Part shown: piece after piece, positions 16,192-26,015 of the stretch
Layout: each line of letters opens with the position of its first letter
Numbering within the stretch: position 1 is the stretch's first letter
Assembly: GCF_019880205.1 (NCBI RefSeq)
Contig: NZ_CP082292.1
Coordinates: 930,001 to 994,000 of the forward strand
Origin: Pantoea alfalfae
Lineage (GTDB): Bacteria; Pseudomonadota; Gammaproteobacteria; Enterobacterales; Enterobacteriaceae
Direction of reading: 5' to 3'
Length of the DNA stretch: 64,000 bases
The notes under the pieces: generated by a model
Told to the model about the DNA's origin: nothing
The model's input: only the letters and a program-made list of their open reading frames with translations
Databases searched by the model: none
Translations under genes and position numbers: made by a program

Positions 16192-17049
16192 TCAGCAGTC
16201 GGTGCGCACTTCGCCGCCGCTGCCATTACCCTGCGTGCGCGGGCGGACCTGCTGACGGCCATCTTCCCGGCTCAGCTGCTGCTGCAGTTCGGTGAAGTCC
16301 GCCTGCAGCTGTTCGCGCTTCAGCACTTCCTCACCCAGCGCACTGCTGAAATGTGATTTCAGGCTGTCGGCCTGTTCGCTCAGCGCCGTTTCAATGCGCG
16401 CGCTCAGGTCCTGCTGCTCGGTGGCAATCAGCTCAACGGCTTGATGCACGTCACTGAAGCGGGCCGCGTCGGTCTGCTGCTGTTTACTGAACATCGCCTT
16501 GATGCGGGTAAACAGGGTGGGTTTTACGTCGGCCACCTCCTCAAACTCGATCAGGGTTTCTTCAGCGGCAGAGAAAACGTTATCAGGATGCTGCTTGCGG
16601 TTTGCCAGCGGGTTCGCCCCGGCGCTGGCGCTGAACTGCAGCATTTCCGTGCCGAGGCTGGCCGGATCGTCGGTCACGGCCAGGCCAATCAGATAGGCCG
16701 CGCCGGTATCCGCGAATTCCGGGCGGATTTCCATTGAGGTAAAGATTTTCTGCATGGTGCCGGTCAGCGTGACCAGCTCGTCAGTCGGGTTGATCAGGGC
16801 ATACAGCCCCAGCCTGCCTTTCAGCGGGCCGTCGCTGATTTCTTCGGCGTCCAGCGATTCCACTACGCCAAAGCGGCGAAACGGGCTGTCAGGCGTGTAG
16901 CCCTTGATGTGCTCCATGTTGATCACGGCGGTGTACAGCTCAGGGCTGTAATTTGCCGCCATCTGCTCAAGCCAGCTGCGCTCGATGGTGCGCCCGTCCG
17001 TGGTGGCACCTTCCACCCCGATACGAAAACGCTTTGCTTTCTTTGCCAT
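16192..17049 (-). CDS. O: Capsid scaffolding protein / maturation protease gpO
   Basis: 285 residues from ATG 17049 (MAKKAKRFRIGVEGATTDGR), same length as P2 O (284). The N-terminal serine protease domain carries INMEHIKGYTPDSPFRRFG (His region) and the AVTDDPASLGTEMLQFS segment (Ser region). The C-terminal scaffold is a long helix rich in Gln/Glu/Leu. It directs head assembly and processes N and itself. First gene of the O-N-M-L-X-lysis-R-S transcript; an Ogr-type site lies about 80-100 bases upstream. Confidence 0.95.
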   Translation of the reverse strand: MAKKAKRFRIGVEGATTDGRTIERSWLEQMAANYSPELYTAVINMEHIKGYTPDSPFRRFGVVESLDAEEISDGPLKGRLGLYALINPTDELVTLTGTMQKIFTSMEIRPEFADTGAAYLIGLAVTDDPASLGTEMLQFSASAGANPLANRKQHPDNVFSAAEETLIEFEEVADVKPTLFTRIKAMFSKQQQTDAARFSDVHQAVELIATEQQDLSARIETALSEQADSLKSHFSSALGEEVLKREQLQADFTELQQQLSREDGRQQVRPRTQGNGSGGEVRTDC

Positions 17050-17126
17050 TGTCCAGGCTCCGGTCAGTAAAACTCTGTGAGGCCCTATGGTTGCGGTGGC
17101 AGGGGTATCGAAACAACGCGCGGACG

Positions 17127-17146
17127 TTGTGCTGGAAACCACACAA
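17127..17146. promoter_or_regulatory. Putative Ogr activator site between divergent O and P
   Basis: TTGT-N12-ACAA at 17127-17146, TGT-N12-ACA consensus. Centre lies 88 bases from the O start, giving a transcript start near 17081 for O. For P the same spacing would start the transcript at about 17191, at the start codon chosen here, so P may use another signal or a later start. Confidence 0.65.
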
Positions 17147-17191
17147 TGAGGGATGGCGGAAAAGACGGCGGCGGGGCCGTATTTTGGCTGC

Positions 17192-18958
17192 ATGAACATG
17201 ACACCCGCCCCCGACGACCTCGATCCCCGCAGGCAGGCTTTACTGCTGTACTTTCAGGGATACCGCATCGCCCGCATTGCTGAAATGCTGGGAGAGAAAC
17301 CCGCAACCGTTCACAGCTGGAAGAAGCGCGATAAGTGGGGCGACTATGGCCCGCTGGATCAGATGCAGCTCACTACCGCCGCGCGCTACACCCAGCTGGT
17401 CATGAAGGAGCACAAAGAAGGAAAGGACTATAAAGAGATTGACCTGTTAAGCCGTCAGGCTGTGCAACAGGCTCGCATCGGCAAGTTTACTAATGGCGGC
17501 AATGAAGCGGATCTGAATCCCAACGTGGAGAACCGCAACAAAGGTCCGCGCAAGCCCCCGGAAAAGAACCTGTTTAGCGACGAACAGATTGAGAAGCTGC
17601 AGGAAGTTTTCCACGGCTCGATGTTCGGCTACCAGCGCCAGTGGTGGGAGGCAGGAAATAAGTATTCGGTCCGCAATCTGCTGAAGTCGCGCCAGATTGG
17701 TGCGACCTACTTTTTTGCCCGCGAGGCGCTGATCGATGCGCTGATCACCGGGCGCAATCAGATTTTCTTAAGCGCCAGTAAGGCGCAGGCGCACGTGTTC
17801 AAGCAGTACATTATCGAATTTGCCCGCGAGGTGGACGTAGACCTGAAGGGCGATCCGATGACGCTGAGCAACGGCGCGTGCCTGTATTTCTTAGGCACCA
17901 ACGCCCGCACCGCGCAGAGCTATCACGGCAATCTGTACCTGGATGAATATTTCTGGATACCCAAGTTTCAGGAACTGCAGAAAGTGGCGTCCGGCATGGC
18001 GCTGCACAAGAAGTGGCGCGAAACATACTTTTCCACCCCGTCCAGCCTCACGCACAGCGCCTATCCGTTCTGGTCCGGCTCGCAGTTCAACAAGGGCCGG
18101 GCCAAAGCGGACAGGGTTGACATCGATCTCAGCCATCAGTCACTGGCCGCCGGCCGCCTCTGCGAAGACGGCCAGTTTCGCCAGATCGTCACCGTTGAAG
18201 ATGCGGTGCGCGGCGGCTGTGACCTGTTTGACCTGGAGCAGCTGCGCACGCGCTACAGCCCGGAGGACTATCAGAACCTGCTGATGTGCGTCTTTATGGA
18301 CGATCTGGCGTCGGTGTTCCAGCTGGCCATGCTGCAGAAGTGCATGGTGGACAGCTGGGAAGTCTGGACCGATTTTGAAGCGTTGGCGCTGCGACCGTTC
18401 GGCTGGAAAGAGGTCTGGATCGGCTATGACCCGGCGAAGGGAACGCAGAACGGCGACAGCGCCGGATGCGTGGTCATGGCACCGCCTGCTGTGCCGGGCG
18501 GCAAGTTCCGCATCCTTGAGCGCCACCAGTGGCGCGGGATGGACTTCAGGGCGCAGGCTGACGCCATCAGAACGCTGACGCAGCAGTATAACGTCACCTA
18601 TATCGGCATCGATTCCACCGGCGTCGGGCTGGGCGTGTATGAAAACGTCAAAGCGTTTTTCCCGCAGGTGAAGGAGTTTGTTTATAACCCGAACGTTAAA
18701 AACGCCCTGGTGCTGAAGGCTTACGACACCATCGCCAGCGGGCGGCTGGAATTTGACGCCAGCCACCTCGACATTGCGCAGTCGTTTATGTCTATCCGCA
18801 AGGCCACCACGGCCAGCGGCAACCGTCCGACCTATGAAACCAGCCGCAGCGAGGAAGTCAGCCACGGCGATTTAGCCTGGGCGACCATGCACGCGCTGGC
18901 AAACGAGCCGCTGCAGGGACAGGCGGCACACACGCAGAACATTGTGGAGATTTATTAA
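17192..18958 (+). CDS. P: Terminase large (ATPase) subunit gpP
   Basis: 588 residues from ATG 17192 (MNMTPAPDDLDPRRQALLL); the frame is open from 17153, and 17198 is another option. P2 P is 590. N-terminal helix-turn-helix around YRIARIAEMLGEKPATVHSWKKR; ATPase motif KSRQIGATYFFARE near residue 180 with the acidic LYLDEYFWIP; nuclease domain with GYDPAKGTQNGDSAG and GIDSTGVGLGVYE. It packages DNA from cos with gpM. The stop overlaps the start of Q (TAATG). Confidence 0.94.
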   Translation: MNMTPAPDDLDPRRQALLLYFQGYRIARIAEMLGEKPATVHSWKKRDKWGDYGPLDQMQLTTAARYTQLVMKEHKEGKDYKEIDLLSRQAVQQARIGKFTNGGNEADLNPNVENRNKGPRKPPEKNLFSDEQIEKLQEVFHGSMFGYQRQWWEAGNKYSVRNLLKSRQIGATYFFAREALIDALITGRNQIFLSASKAQAHVFKQYIIEFAREVDVDLKGDPMTLSNGACLYFLGTNARTAQSYHGNLYLDEYFWIPKFQELQKVASGMALHKKWRETYFSTPSSLTHSAYPFWSGSQFNKGRAKADRVDIDLSHQSLAAGRLCEDGQFRQIVTVEDAVRGGCDLFDLEQLRTRYSPEDYQNLLMCVFMDDLASVFQLAMLQKCMVDSWEVWTDFEALALRPFGWKEVWIGYDPAKGTQNGDSAGCVVMAPPAVPGGKFRILERHQWRGMDFRAQADAIRTLTQQYNVTYIGIDSTGVGLGVYENVKAFFPQVKEFVYNPNVKNALVLKAYDTIASGRLEFDASHLDIAQSFMSIRKATTASGNRPTYETSRSEEVSHGDLAWATMHALANEPLQGQAAHTQNIVEIY

Positions 18959-19992
18959 TGAGCAAACGCAGGAACCGCACCCGCACGCAGCCCGTGCCGC
19001 AGCCGGATAACATGACCAGCGGAGCAGCGTCGGAGGCGTTTACCTTTGGTGACCCGATCCCGGTGCTGGACCGCCGCGAACTGCTGGATTACGTGGAGTG
19101 CGTCATCAATGATCGCTGGTATGAACCGCCCGTGAGCGTTGACGGGCTGGCGCGCACGTTCCGCGCCGCCGTGCATCACAGCTCACCCATCAGCGTAAAA
19201 TGCAATATTCTGGCTAGCACCTTTATCCCGCACCGCCTGCTGAGTCAGCAGGCGTTCAGCCGCTTTGCGCTGGATTACCTGATTTTCGGCAATGCCTATC
19301 TGGAGAAGCGGACCAGTCGTCTCGGTAACGTGCTGAAGCTGGAGCCTTCGCTGGCGAAGTTCACGCGGCGTGGTCTGGATCTGGATACATACTGGTATGC
19401 GCACTACGGCATTAATACGGAGCCGTATGAGTTTGAGAAGGGCAGTGTCTTCCACCTGATGGAGCCAGATATCAATCAGGAGATTTACGGCCTGCCGGGC
19501 TACCTGTCGGCTATCCCGTCGGCGCTGCTGAATGAGTCGGCTACGCTGTTCCGCCGCAAGTATTACCTCAACGGCAGCCATGCGGGTTTCATCATGTATA
19601 TGACCGACCCGGCGCAGAGCCAGCAGGACGTGGACAATATCCGCGGTGCCATGAAGAGCGCAAAGGGCCCAGGTAACTTCCGTAACCTGTTTATGTACAG
19701 CCCGAACGGGAAAAAGGACGGCATTCAGATCATTCCGCTATCAGAGGTGGCGGCAAAGGACGAATTCCTGAACATTAAGAATGTGAGCCGCGACGACATG
19801 CTGGCGGTGCATCGCGTACCGCCGCAGCTGATGGGGATCATCCCGAACAACACCGGCGGATTTGGTGATATTGAAAAGGCCAGTAAGGTGTTTGTACGTA
19901 ATGAACTTATGCCGCTGCAAAGGCGTTTCAAAGAGTTAAACAGCTGGCTGGGTGAAGATGTCATCAATTTTGAAGAATATATTCTAAATTAA
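18958..19992 (+). CDS. Q: Portal protein gpQ
   Basis: 344 residues, same length as P2 Q. Conserved elements: FGDPIPVLDRRELLDYVEC, DYLIFGNAYLEKR, FHLMEPDINQEIYGLPGYL, SALLNESATLFRRKYYLNG and VHRVPPQLMGIIPNNTGGFG. Forms the dodecameric DNA entry portal. Overlaps P by one base. Downstream is the cargo gene and cos, the old/tin side of P2. Confidence 0.97.
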   Translation: MSKRRNRTRTQPVPQPDNMTSGAASEAFTFGDPIPVLDRRELLDYVECVINDRWYEPPVSVDGLARTFRAAVHHSSPISVKCNILASTFIPHRLLSQQAFSRFALDYLIFGNAYLEKRTSRLGNVLKLEPSLAKFTRRGLDLDTYWYAHYGINTEPYEFEKGSVFHLMEPDINQEIYGLPGYLSAIPSALLNESATLFRRKYYLNGSHAGFIMYMTDPAQSQQDVDNIRGAMKSAKGPGNFRNLFMYSPNGKKDGIQIIPLSEVAAKDEFLNIKNVSRDDMLAVHRVPPQLMGIIPNNTGGFGDIEKASKVFVRNELMPLQRRFKELNSWLGEDVINFEEYILN

Positions 19993-19993
19993 G

Positions 19994-20021
19994 TATGACG
20001 GGGGACTAAGCCCCCGTCATA
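19994..20021. terminator. Hairpin between convergent Q and cargo gene
   Basis: Eleven-base perfect stem (TATGACGGGGG / CCCCCGTCATA) with a six-base loop, between the stop of Q and the stop of the minus-strand gene. No T-run follows on either side, so intrinsic termination is likely but not certain. Confidence 0.55.
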
Positions 20022-20031
20022 AAAACATAAA

Positions 20032-21618
20032 TTATGCACGCAGGTAGTTTAGCATTTTCATATATTCCTCTACCTTTCCCTGCCATATTTTACTCCCATC
20101 GCCTATCACATCAGTAATGTTGCGAAACAACAAATCACCAGCATCTTTTATTTTTTTTATATCATGTACGCCTTCTGGTAAGAAATCGGCCATATGCATG
20201 TCAATGCTGGCTTTTTTTGTCTTAAAAGAAGTGTCGCATTCAGAGCAATAATCTATAAATTGGTTAATGGAAATATTCTTTGCTCTGCACATTCCTAATA
20301 GGTGCTCTAAACCATCGATAGTAATATAATAAACGCGACTTAGAGAAATGGGTATACCCCCGTACTCCTGAATGAGTTCCTCGCTCAATGATTGATAAAT
20401 TAATGACTCAACATCGGTGCCAGTTGAAAGATAGTGGTCTCTATGTACAACTATAATGATGGACTTTTTCTTGCAATCATCAATAAACCCTGCCCTCAAA
20501 AGATTAAAAGCAGTGTGCTGCCCCTGAAAGATACCTTTAATAAAGCTGGATTTTAGCCTTTGTCTTAATCGCTCCGGGTCACTAGTGGTTTTAATGTACG
20601 GAGCAGGCTCAATAGCCTTGCAGTCTATTAAAGTAAAACCATCATCCTCATGAATCAGAAAATCAACGGATTTACCATCTAACCCGTGAGTTTTATACAG
20701 TTTTTTTATGTCATTTTCCCTAATAAAACCATAATCGTAGTGACTAAAGACATCAGCAGTATATGCTTCAAGGGCTGTTCCGAAAGCAACCTTATAATCT
20801 TCTTTGAAATGGCTCTTAAGTATTTCCGGCACTAAGTTTACTAATCCTGCTTTCAAGATTTTTTTTGAAAGTACAACCAATCCATCTTCTGCAAGAAATA
20901 CAGGTTTTCTTAACATAGGGGTGTCTTCATAATATTCAATGGTGAGATTTTTATTTAATTTAAAATCTGCCATGAAATTTCTAAGACCCTCAGGCCTGAC
21001 GGTAATTAGATCGTAAAACCTTTTAACCTGCTCAATGCCAATCAATGGAACCCAATGAAGAATGAAAAGCTTATGAGGGAAAATCTCAGAGTCAATTCTT
21101 TTATTTATTGAGGATAGAATGACGAAGTAGCTCGCCATTCGGTAGTAATTACTAAGGCTGAGTCCTGTAATTTCAAAAAATCTATCATTAAAATATAAGT
21201 CATCACCATACCAAATATACTGCCTAATTAGAGATGCATAATTAAACTTGTCTGTGTGCTGATAAAGAAACTGATTTATCATCAGCCTTCTAATACCTAA
21301 AACCAAATTATTTTCCGAGTTAAGATTAGATGCTTCCGATTGAAGATCGTAGATTCTATTTACTATTGAAATGAAGTCTGAATAAGACATGCTTTTTGCA
21401 TCTTTATTTTCTATATTGGAAAACTTCCACTTCAATGCAAGAAAACAACACCATGGGAAATTGGAAGATATTCCAGAATGTTCATCACGAAAAGAATGGA
21501 AGTGCCTATAAAAGTTTGTGATAAAGTCGCAATCTTTAAATCTAGCCAGTTTTTTCTTTATGGCATCAACTTTCAGAGAGTAGGAAATAGGAGTTAAAGT
21601 TTTTACTCTGATTGACAT
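20032..21618 (-). CDS. PD-(D/E)XK nuclease-like protein in the Q-cos slot
   Basis: 528 residues from ATG 21618, which has AGGTGG a few bases upstream; the frame extends to 21666. The first 280 residues are helical, rich in aromatic and basic residues, and unrecognised. A restriction-endonuclease-like core follows: Glu284 in GTALEAYTAD, Asp319 in GKSVDFLIHEDDGF and Asp332-x-Lys334 in TLIDCKAIEP, i.e. E-x(34)-D-x(12)-DxK. A possible helper element is RLKSSFIKGIFQGQHTAFNL. The C-terminus has an HLLGMCRAKNIS region and C-x2-C (YCSECD). A+T-rich compared with its neighbours. P2 carries old and tin in this position, so superinfection exclusion or anti-phage defence is likely (inference). Confidence 0.75.
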   Translation of the reverse strand: MSIRVKTLTPISYSLKVDAIKKKLARFKDCDFITNFYRHFHSFRDEHSGISSNFPWCCFLALKWKFSNIENKDAKSMSYSDFISIVNRIYDLQSEASNLNSENNLVLGIRRLMINQFLYQHTDKFNYASLIRQYIWYGDDLYFNDRFFEITGLSLSNYYRMASYFVILSSINKRIDSEIFPHKLFILHWVPLIGIEQVKRFYDLITVRPEGLRNFMADFKLNKNLTIEYYEDTPMLRKPVFLAEDGLVVLSKKILKAGLVNLVPEILKSHFKEDYKVAFGTALEAYTADVFSHYDYGFIRENDIKKLYKTHGLDGKSVDFLIHEDDGFTLIDCKAIEPAPYIKTTSDPERLRQRLKSSFIKGIFQGQHTAFNLLRAGFIDDCKKKSIIIVVHRDHYLSTGTDVESLIYQSLSEELIQEYGGIPISLSRVYYITIDGLEHLLGMCRAKNISINQFIDYCSECDTSFKTKKASIDMHMADFLPEGVHDIKKIKDAGDLLFRNITDVIGDGSKIWQGKVEEYMKMLNYLRA

Positions 21619-21653
21619 TTTCCACCTAACTAGTGCTATAAGTGCCTGAGATT

Positions 21654-21890
21654 TTATTGTAAGCAAGTTATATACGATGATTTTACATTCAAGCTAAAAA
21701 AATTGCCCCCTTTAATATACATACCCTCAGCGCGCGCTCGTAGCCCCGCCACGCCTGCCCGCTTTATAGAGTGGTTTTCATGCACCTGCATGACATAAAC
21801 AAAAGCCCGCCAGTTCTGGCGGTCAAAAGGGTAAACGATCCTTTTGGGATCATGCGGATTCATGCAGCATAGACATGCACTCACCGGCAA
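21654..21890 (-). CDS. Small ORF spanning cos, doubtful
   Basis: 78 codons; inside it PFDRQNWRAFVYVMQVHENH followed by KRAGVAGLRARAEG. The second part is simply the translation of the cos-like sequence, and similar short ORFs occur around cos in related phages (from memory). No clear ribosome site at the first ATG; an internal ATG at the MNPHDPKRIVY position is an alternative start. May be non-coding. Confidence 0.3.
   Translation of the reverse strand: MPVSACLCCMNPHDPKRIVYPFDRQNWRAFVYVMQVHENHSIKRAGVAGLRARAEGMYIKGGNFFSLNVKSSYITCLQ
21737..21755 (-). other. Cohesive-end (cos) site, P2-like
   Basis: On the minus strand GGCGTGGCGGGGCTACGAG is followed by CGCGCGCTGAGGG. The P2 19-base cohesive end GGCGAGGCGGGGAAAGCAC is followed by TGCGCGCTGACGG, so both core and flank match closely. 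Position between the P-Q side and the replication genes is where cos must lie in an integrated P2-like genome. Confidence 0.8.
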
Positions 21891-21894
21891 AGAG

Positions 21895-22161
21895 TCAGAA
21901 CAGGGGCAGGTTGTTATCTGGTTCAGTGCTTTTCGGATCGACCGTAACAGGATTTTTTAGCGACTGCAGATAAAGCAGACCCTGCGAAAGAGAGACTGGA
22001 GCTGAAATCTCAAGCCAGAAAACACCATCATAAGTCCGGCCTAACCAGAAGCCGCCGCCGTTCTCTTTTGGCCGCTGAAAGAAAACCAATCCGGCAGGCG
22101 CATAATCAGTCAGGGTTTCGCCCCGGTAAACTACTTGGTAATTCGAATCGCTTCCGGCCAT
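21895..22161 (-). CDS. Small phage protein, unknown
   Basis: 88 residues, not recognised. It has a Gly/Trp/Phe-rich centre (GLVFFQRPKENGGGFWLG, GVFWLEISAPVSLSQGLLYL) and a charged tail ending PDNNLPLF. No membrane segment or metal motif. Lies between replication gene A and cos with another small gene upstream on the same strand, probably at the end of the early transcript. Confidence 0.55.
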   Translation of the reverse strand: MAGSDSNYQVVYRGETLTDYAPAGLVFFQRPKENGGGFWLGRTYDGVFWLEISAPVSLSQGLLYLQSLKNPVTVDPKSTEPDNNLPLF

Positions 22162-22260
22162 AGCCTAACGCCTCGTGGTACTCGTTGTTCAACCTTGCCA
22201 GTGCCAAAAATAAATTTTGTCACCAGCAACGTTATCAATATGCCTAGCTGCGAACTCACG

Positions 22261-22446
22261 CTACTCCGCAGCGTAAAAAATCTCATCGTCGGGGACTTTT
22301 TCGCAGCTCGAATGCGCTAACTCAGCGATGATACTCATCGCCAATTTCATGTCAGATTGCTTGCAATTTGCTATGAGCGACACTTCAGCAATGAACTGAA
22401 CGCAAGCCATCTTACGGTTTATCGGTGCCAAATCTTGAGTGTCCAT
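22261..22446 (-). CDS. Small phage protein, unknown
   Basis: 61 residues, MDTQDLAPINRKMACVQFIA then a predicted helix (DMKLAMSIIAELAHSSCEKV) and an acidic end. A GGGAGGG ribosome site lies a few bases before the ATG, which supports translation. Downstream of gene A, same strand. Function unknown. Confidence 0.6.
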   Translation of the reverse strand: MDTQDLAPINRKMACVQFIAEVSLIANCKQSDMKLAMSIIAELAHSSCEKVPDDEIFYAAE

Positions 22447-22644
22447 CTAACCCTCCCTTTACTCTAAATACTGTATAACTATACAGTAGTAGATGCGTTA
22501 CGAAATGTGAAATGTTTTTTCATTCAATCGGACCTAATCTGAAAGTGAAATGTAAGTCTATCAGTGGTTACAAACTGTTATTTTGATTAGATAAAGCCTT
22601 GCTTTCTCCTGACTAACGGCTTCGCTTATGGCTGCTGCCTTAGT

Positions 22645-25014
22645 TCAGATCAATTGACTCCATTTATCATCTTCCTGCAGCCGCCCGTTCTTATAGAAAA
22701 TGCGCATCCCCGCGCCTGAATTGAGACTGCCATCGCACAGAAGCAGGTTTATTTCAGAGTCTTCACCGGTAAAGCCTCTCGTTTTCAGCTCTGCAACAAG
22801 AGCAGCCCGCTGAACATCGTCAATTACTTGCTTATAACTCTGCTTCTGGCGCGGCTTCACCACCCGAAGACGCGCCAGCAGATCCCTACGCTGTTTTCTG
22901 GTCATATTGTCGAAGTCTGCCGGACCATAAAGAGGCGTTTCACCTGGTTCTATAGGTTCAACAGATAACGTATTGCCCTCTGAAATGTTCAGTTTTCCAT
23001 CAGGGGGACAGTTATTGCCACGAGTCCAAGGGGCGCAAGCGCCCTGGTCGGCTGTCGCCTCCTGAACGTCAACGGCCTTACGGACCATTTTCCACTTCGT
23101 GGCGTGCGTGCAGATGCGTCCCGCCACTAACGGGGACCAGATGCCATAAATACGGGTGCCGTGATCGCCGTAAGGGGTCGGCTCGTCGTTAAGCTCATAA
23201 GCCGTTCTGACGATGTGATGTTTTCGCGGAACAAGCACGCCGCCCTGTTTCATGATGTAGGTGGCAAAGCAGCCCACATCTGCTGCGGCCAGCACGGCGT
23301 CCAGTTGCGCGTTTTCAAGCACCGGCGCACCTGCCTTTTTATCGCTCTGATTTCTCAGCGCCTGACCGGCAAGCAGGCGCAGTTCCCGGTAAGCCTGGCG
23401 GCCCGGAATGCCAAAGAAGCGGAACTGCTGAACACGATGAAGTGATGCCCACGCGCCTACGTTCTCTGCACTGTCACGCAGTGATTTACCCGTTTCTGCG
23501 CTGGTTTCATCAGACAGGCCATGCCCGTCGATATTCTTGCTCACGTATTTGGCTATATAACTGGTTGGCGAACCTTTGCGCGGGTTGATCAGCTCAGCTT
23601 TAAAACGTGGCCCGGTGTTGTTGCCAAGCTCTTCGCGGTCTTCGCGAATAGCAAATTTCCGCAGCAGTGCGGTGACTGAACGGCGCTCTTTTTTGCGCAT
23701 GAAGCACAGCAGGTGCCAGTGTACGGTGCCATCATGATGTGGCTCAGCAACCCGCACGCCATACCAGCGCATACCGGCTTTGTGCATGGCCTTGCGGAAA
23801 GCGGCAAACGTATCAACCAGATAATCACTGCTCTGACGAACAGTGGCCGTGGTCCACTTCGGATTGGGCCTGCCATTGTTAAGCGTTGCGTGGAAACGTG
23901 ACGGGCAGGTGATGGTGTAAAACACGGCGCAGTCGCCGCGCATTTCCGCAATAAGCTCCAGCCCCTTAACGCAGGCCATCATTTCATTGCGGCGGTGAGC
24001 CGGATTGCTGTTACTGGCATTCACCATGTCTTCCATATCCAGCGTATCGCCTTCATTGCTGACCAGCTCATGCGAACGGAAGAACTCCAGAGACTTTCTG
24101 CGCTGCTCACGCTTATGGATCACCGCTTCAAAGCTGACGTAGGGGGACGCTTTTTTGTTGACCAGGCAGACAGCACGCAGCTGCTCTTCACGCCATTCAC
24201 AACGCAGCTGCCATAACTTGCGATACCACCAGTCCGCGCAGAGCAGACGGGCCAGCGAGGGCGGGATCAGATCATAGGGCGCGGGTTTGCGGCGGCGCTT
24301 TTTGCGGCGCAGCTGCTCAAAGGCTGGGGGTATAACGTCCAAGCGCATAGCTTCGGCCGCGACAACTTCCCACGCCTGGCGGACCTGCTCTGGCTTTACG
24401 TCGTCACTTATGAACAGATGGCCGCTGGCTTTATCCAGACACATGCTCATGTGCGCAGCGACCAGTGTTGATAAACGCTTGACCTGATTCTGGTTCATTT
24501 CAGGCAACGCCAGCAGGCCGTCAAGCCCGTCATGACCGGCCATAAAACGGAATGAGGCTGAAATCTGGCTTTCGCGTACGCGGGCCAGCCTCTCAAGGCA
24601 GGGGCGGATAGTTTCGCGCAGGTAACGTGAATAAGCCTGCGGCCTGCCGAGATTGTGGAAAAACTTAACCCGCTCTATGAGAGGCTTGCTGATGTGTGAA
24701 GGCTGGGCGTTGACATCGGCCACAATGACCAGATCGGGATTAAACTGCTGCTGCTCGCGGACCATCTTTGCCCGACTGATAATTCTGTCCTGCACAATTT
24801 CGCGCTGAACAGGATCGCGTGACTCGTTAAAAAAGTAGCGGTCCCAGACCTGATCGCTCACTGCCTCACGGCGCAGCTGCTCCTGCTCATTATCCGCAGC
24901 ATAGAGAGCGATCAGGTTTGAAAGCGCGGACTCCGGCGCAACTTCCGCCGGGTCCAGCTGTGGATTGATTGCTTTTTTCGGGGCGTTCCACGGGTAAGCG
25001 TAACTCTGGCTCAC
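22645..25014 (-). CDS. A: Replication initiator gpA (rolling-circle endonuclease)
   Basis: 789 residues (P2 A is 761), bacteriophage replication gene A family. HUH-type centre: [14 protein letters not shown] (His432, His434), then [13 protein letters not shown] with the two active tyrosines Tyr486 and Tyr490, equivalent to Tyr450/454 of P2 A. It nicks the phage origin, which in P2 lies inside this gene, to begin rolling-circle replication. N-terminal segment is mostly helical. It overlaps the PAPS-reductase-like gene by four bases. Confidence 0.96.
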   Translation of the reverse strand: MSQSYAYPWNAPKKAINPQLDPAEVAPESALSNLIALYAADNEQEQLRREAVSDQVWDRYFFNESRDPVQREIVQDRIISRAKMVREQQQFNPDLVIVADVNAQPSHISKPLIERVKFFHNLGRPQAYSRYLRETIRPCLERLARVRESQISASFRFMAGHDGLDGLLALPEMNQNQVKRLSTLVAAHMSMCLDKASGHLFISDDVKPEQVRQAWEVVAAEAMRLDVIPPAFEQLRRKKRRRKPAPYDLIPPSLARLLCADWWYRKLWQLRCEWREEQLRAVCLVNKKASPYVSFEAVIHKREQRRKSLEFFRSHELVSNEGDTLDMEDMVNASNSNPAHRRNEMMACVKGLELIAEMRGDCAVFYTITCPSRFHATLNNGRPNPKWTTATVRQSSDYLVDTFAAFRKAMHKAGMRWYGVRVAEPHHDGTVHWHLLCFMRKKERRSVTALLRKFAIREDREELGNNTGPRFKAELINPRKGSPTSYIAKYVSKNIDGHGLSDETSAETGKSLRDSAENVGAWASLHRVQQFRFFGIPGRQAYRELRLLAGQALRNQSDKKAGAPVLENAQLDAVLAAADVGCFATYIMKQGGVLVPRKHHIVRTAYELNDEPTPYGDHGTRIYGIWSPLVAGRICTHATKWKMVRKAVDVQEATADQGACAPWTRGNNCPPDGKLNISEGNTLSVEPIEPGETPLYGPADFDNMTRKQRRDLLARLRVVKPRQKQSYKQVIDDVQRAALVAELKTRGFTGEDSEINLLLCDGSLNSGAGMRIFYKNGRLQEDDKWSQLI

Positions 25015-26015
25015 TCACAAACTCCCAGATAAACACTGCTGCAAACCGACTTATTGTCCATAGCAGCCAGCATGTCGAACTGGCGACCACCGCGTGTAGT
25101 CAGCGCCCAGTCCCGATAGGTTTCGATGCCGTGCGAGGCGAGAGATACTTTGCTGCCGTTTGTTTCAGCTTTTACCGGGTCCATACCTGAATGAAAAAAC
25201 GCTGCATTCCCGCGACGCGAGCACATGGCAACAATCCGTTCCCACTCAGCCACCCGGCTGATCTCTTCAGGCCAGCGGGTGAAAATCTCCGCCAGTTCGG
25301 CTTTATTGACGTTAACGCATGGCATGCAACCAACACGACTGCATCCTTGCTGATAAAGTGGGTTTGGTTTGATGCCGTGACGCCGGGCCAGTGCAAACAC
25401 GTCATCATGTGTCCAGTTGAGAATCGGGCGGTACAGCGACAGGCCCGGACCAAGGTCGAATCCTTCCTCCCATTCAGCCAGTGCTGCCCGGCTTGCTGAT
25501 TCTTGGGCACGAACTCCCTGCCACGTGATAACGTGATTACCTTCAGTAATGAGCCGGTCTACTACCTGCTCCTGCATGGGGATCTGTTTAAGCTCGAAAG
25601 AGCAGAACTTGCGCTGGCTCGAAGGGAATGTGCCTTTCCAGATACATAAATCAAGAAAAGGGATGCCGGTAGGCTTCAGGGCATTCAGCGCACGGCGTAC
25701 TGTCTGCGCAGCTTCTTCCTCAGTAAATCCCAAATCTCTGACCAGAGAGACAGGCCACTTATCTTTTACAAACGTTCTCTTGTCAGCGATACGCTGTGAG
25801 AAGTCAGCCCTGACGCGACGCAGCGGACCGAGTTTCGTTTCCAGGTAATCAAGATATTCGACGGTTTCGGGGTGCTCGTGACCTGTATCAGCATGCGCGG
25901 CCTGAAACTCGACGCCAGATTCAATAGCGAGCAGCCAGTCCGCGAGGCTGTCTTTCCCTCCCGAAACGGTGACAAGGTTCATCATGCCTGGTGCGAAGCA
26001 ACGAGCATCGATCAT
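25011..26015 (-). CDS. PAPS reductase-like PP-loop ATPase (phage early gene)
   Basis: 334 residues, phosphoadenosine-phosphosulfate reductase family, N-type ATP pyrophosphatase. PP-loop SGGKDS at residues 18-23; [18 protein letters not shown]; an Arg/Cys-containing C-terminal cluster with [11 protein letters not shown]. Relatives occur in P2-like early regions. The real substrate is unknown: true sulfate assimilation is unlikely in this setting, while a role in nucleic acid sulfur or base modification, as for DndC, is a guess. Its start overlaps the dam stop (ATGA) and its stop overlaps the gpA start, so it is firmly in the replication operon. Confidence 0.85.
   Translation of the reverse strand: MIDARCFAPGMMNLVTVSGGKDSLADWLLAIESGVEFQAAHADTGHEHPETVEYLDYLETKLGPLRRVRADFSQRIADKRTFVKDKWPVSLVRDLGFTEEEAAQTVRRALNALKPTGIPFLDLCIWKGTFPSSQRKFCSFELKQIPMQEQVVDRLITEGNHVITWQGVRAQESASRAALAEWEEGFDLGPGLSLYRPILNWTHDDVFALARRHGIKPNPLYQQGCSRVGCMPCVNVNKAELAEIFTRWPEEISRVAEWERIVAMCSRRGNAAFFHSGMDPVKAETNGSKVSLASHGIETYRDWALTTRGGRQFDMLAAMDNKSVCSSVYLGVCE

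Noticed and set aside
17153..17191. Upstream ATG for gpP at 17153
   Set aside because: Similarity to P2 gpP begins near LDPRRQ; the extra 13 residues are not supported, though the start remains uncertain.
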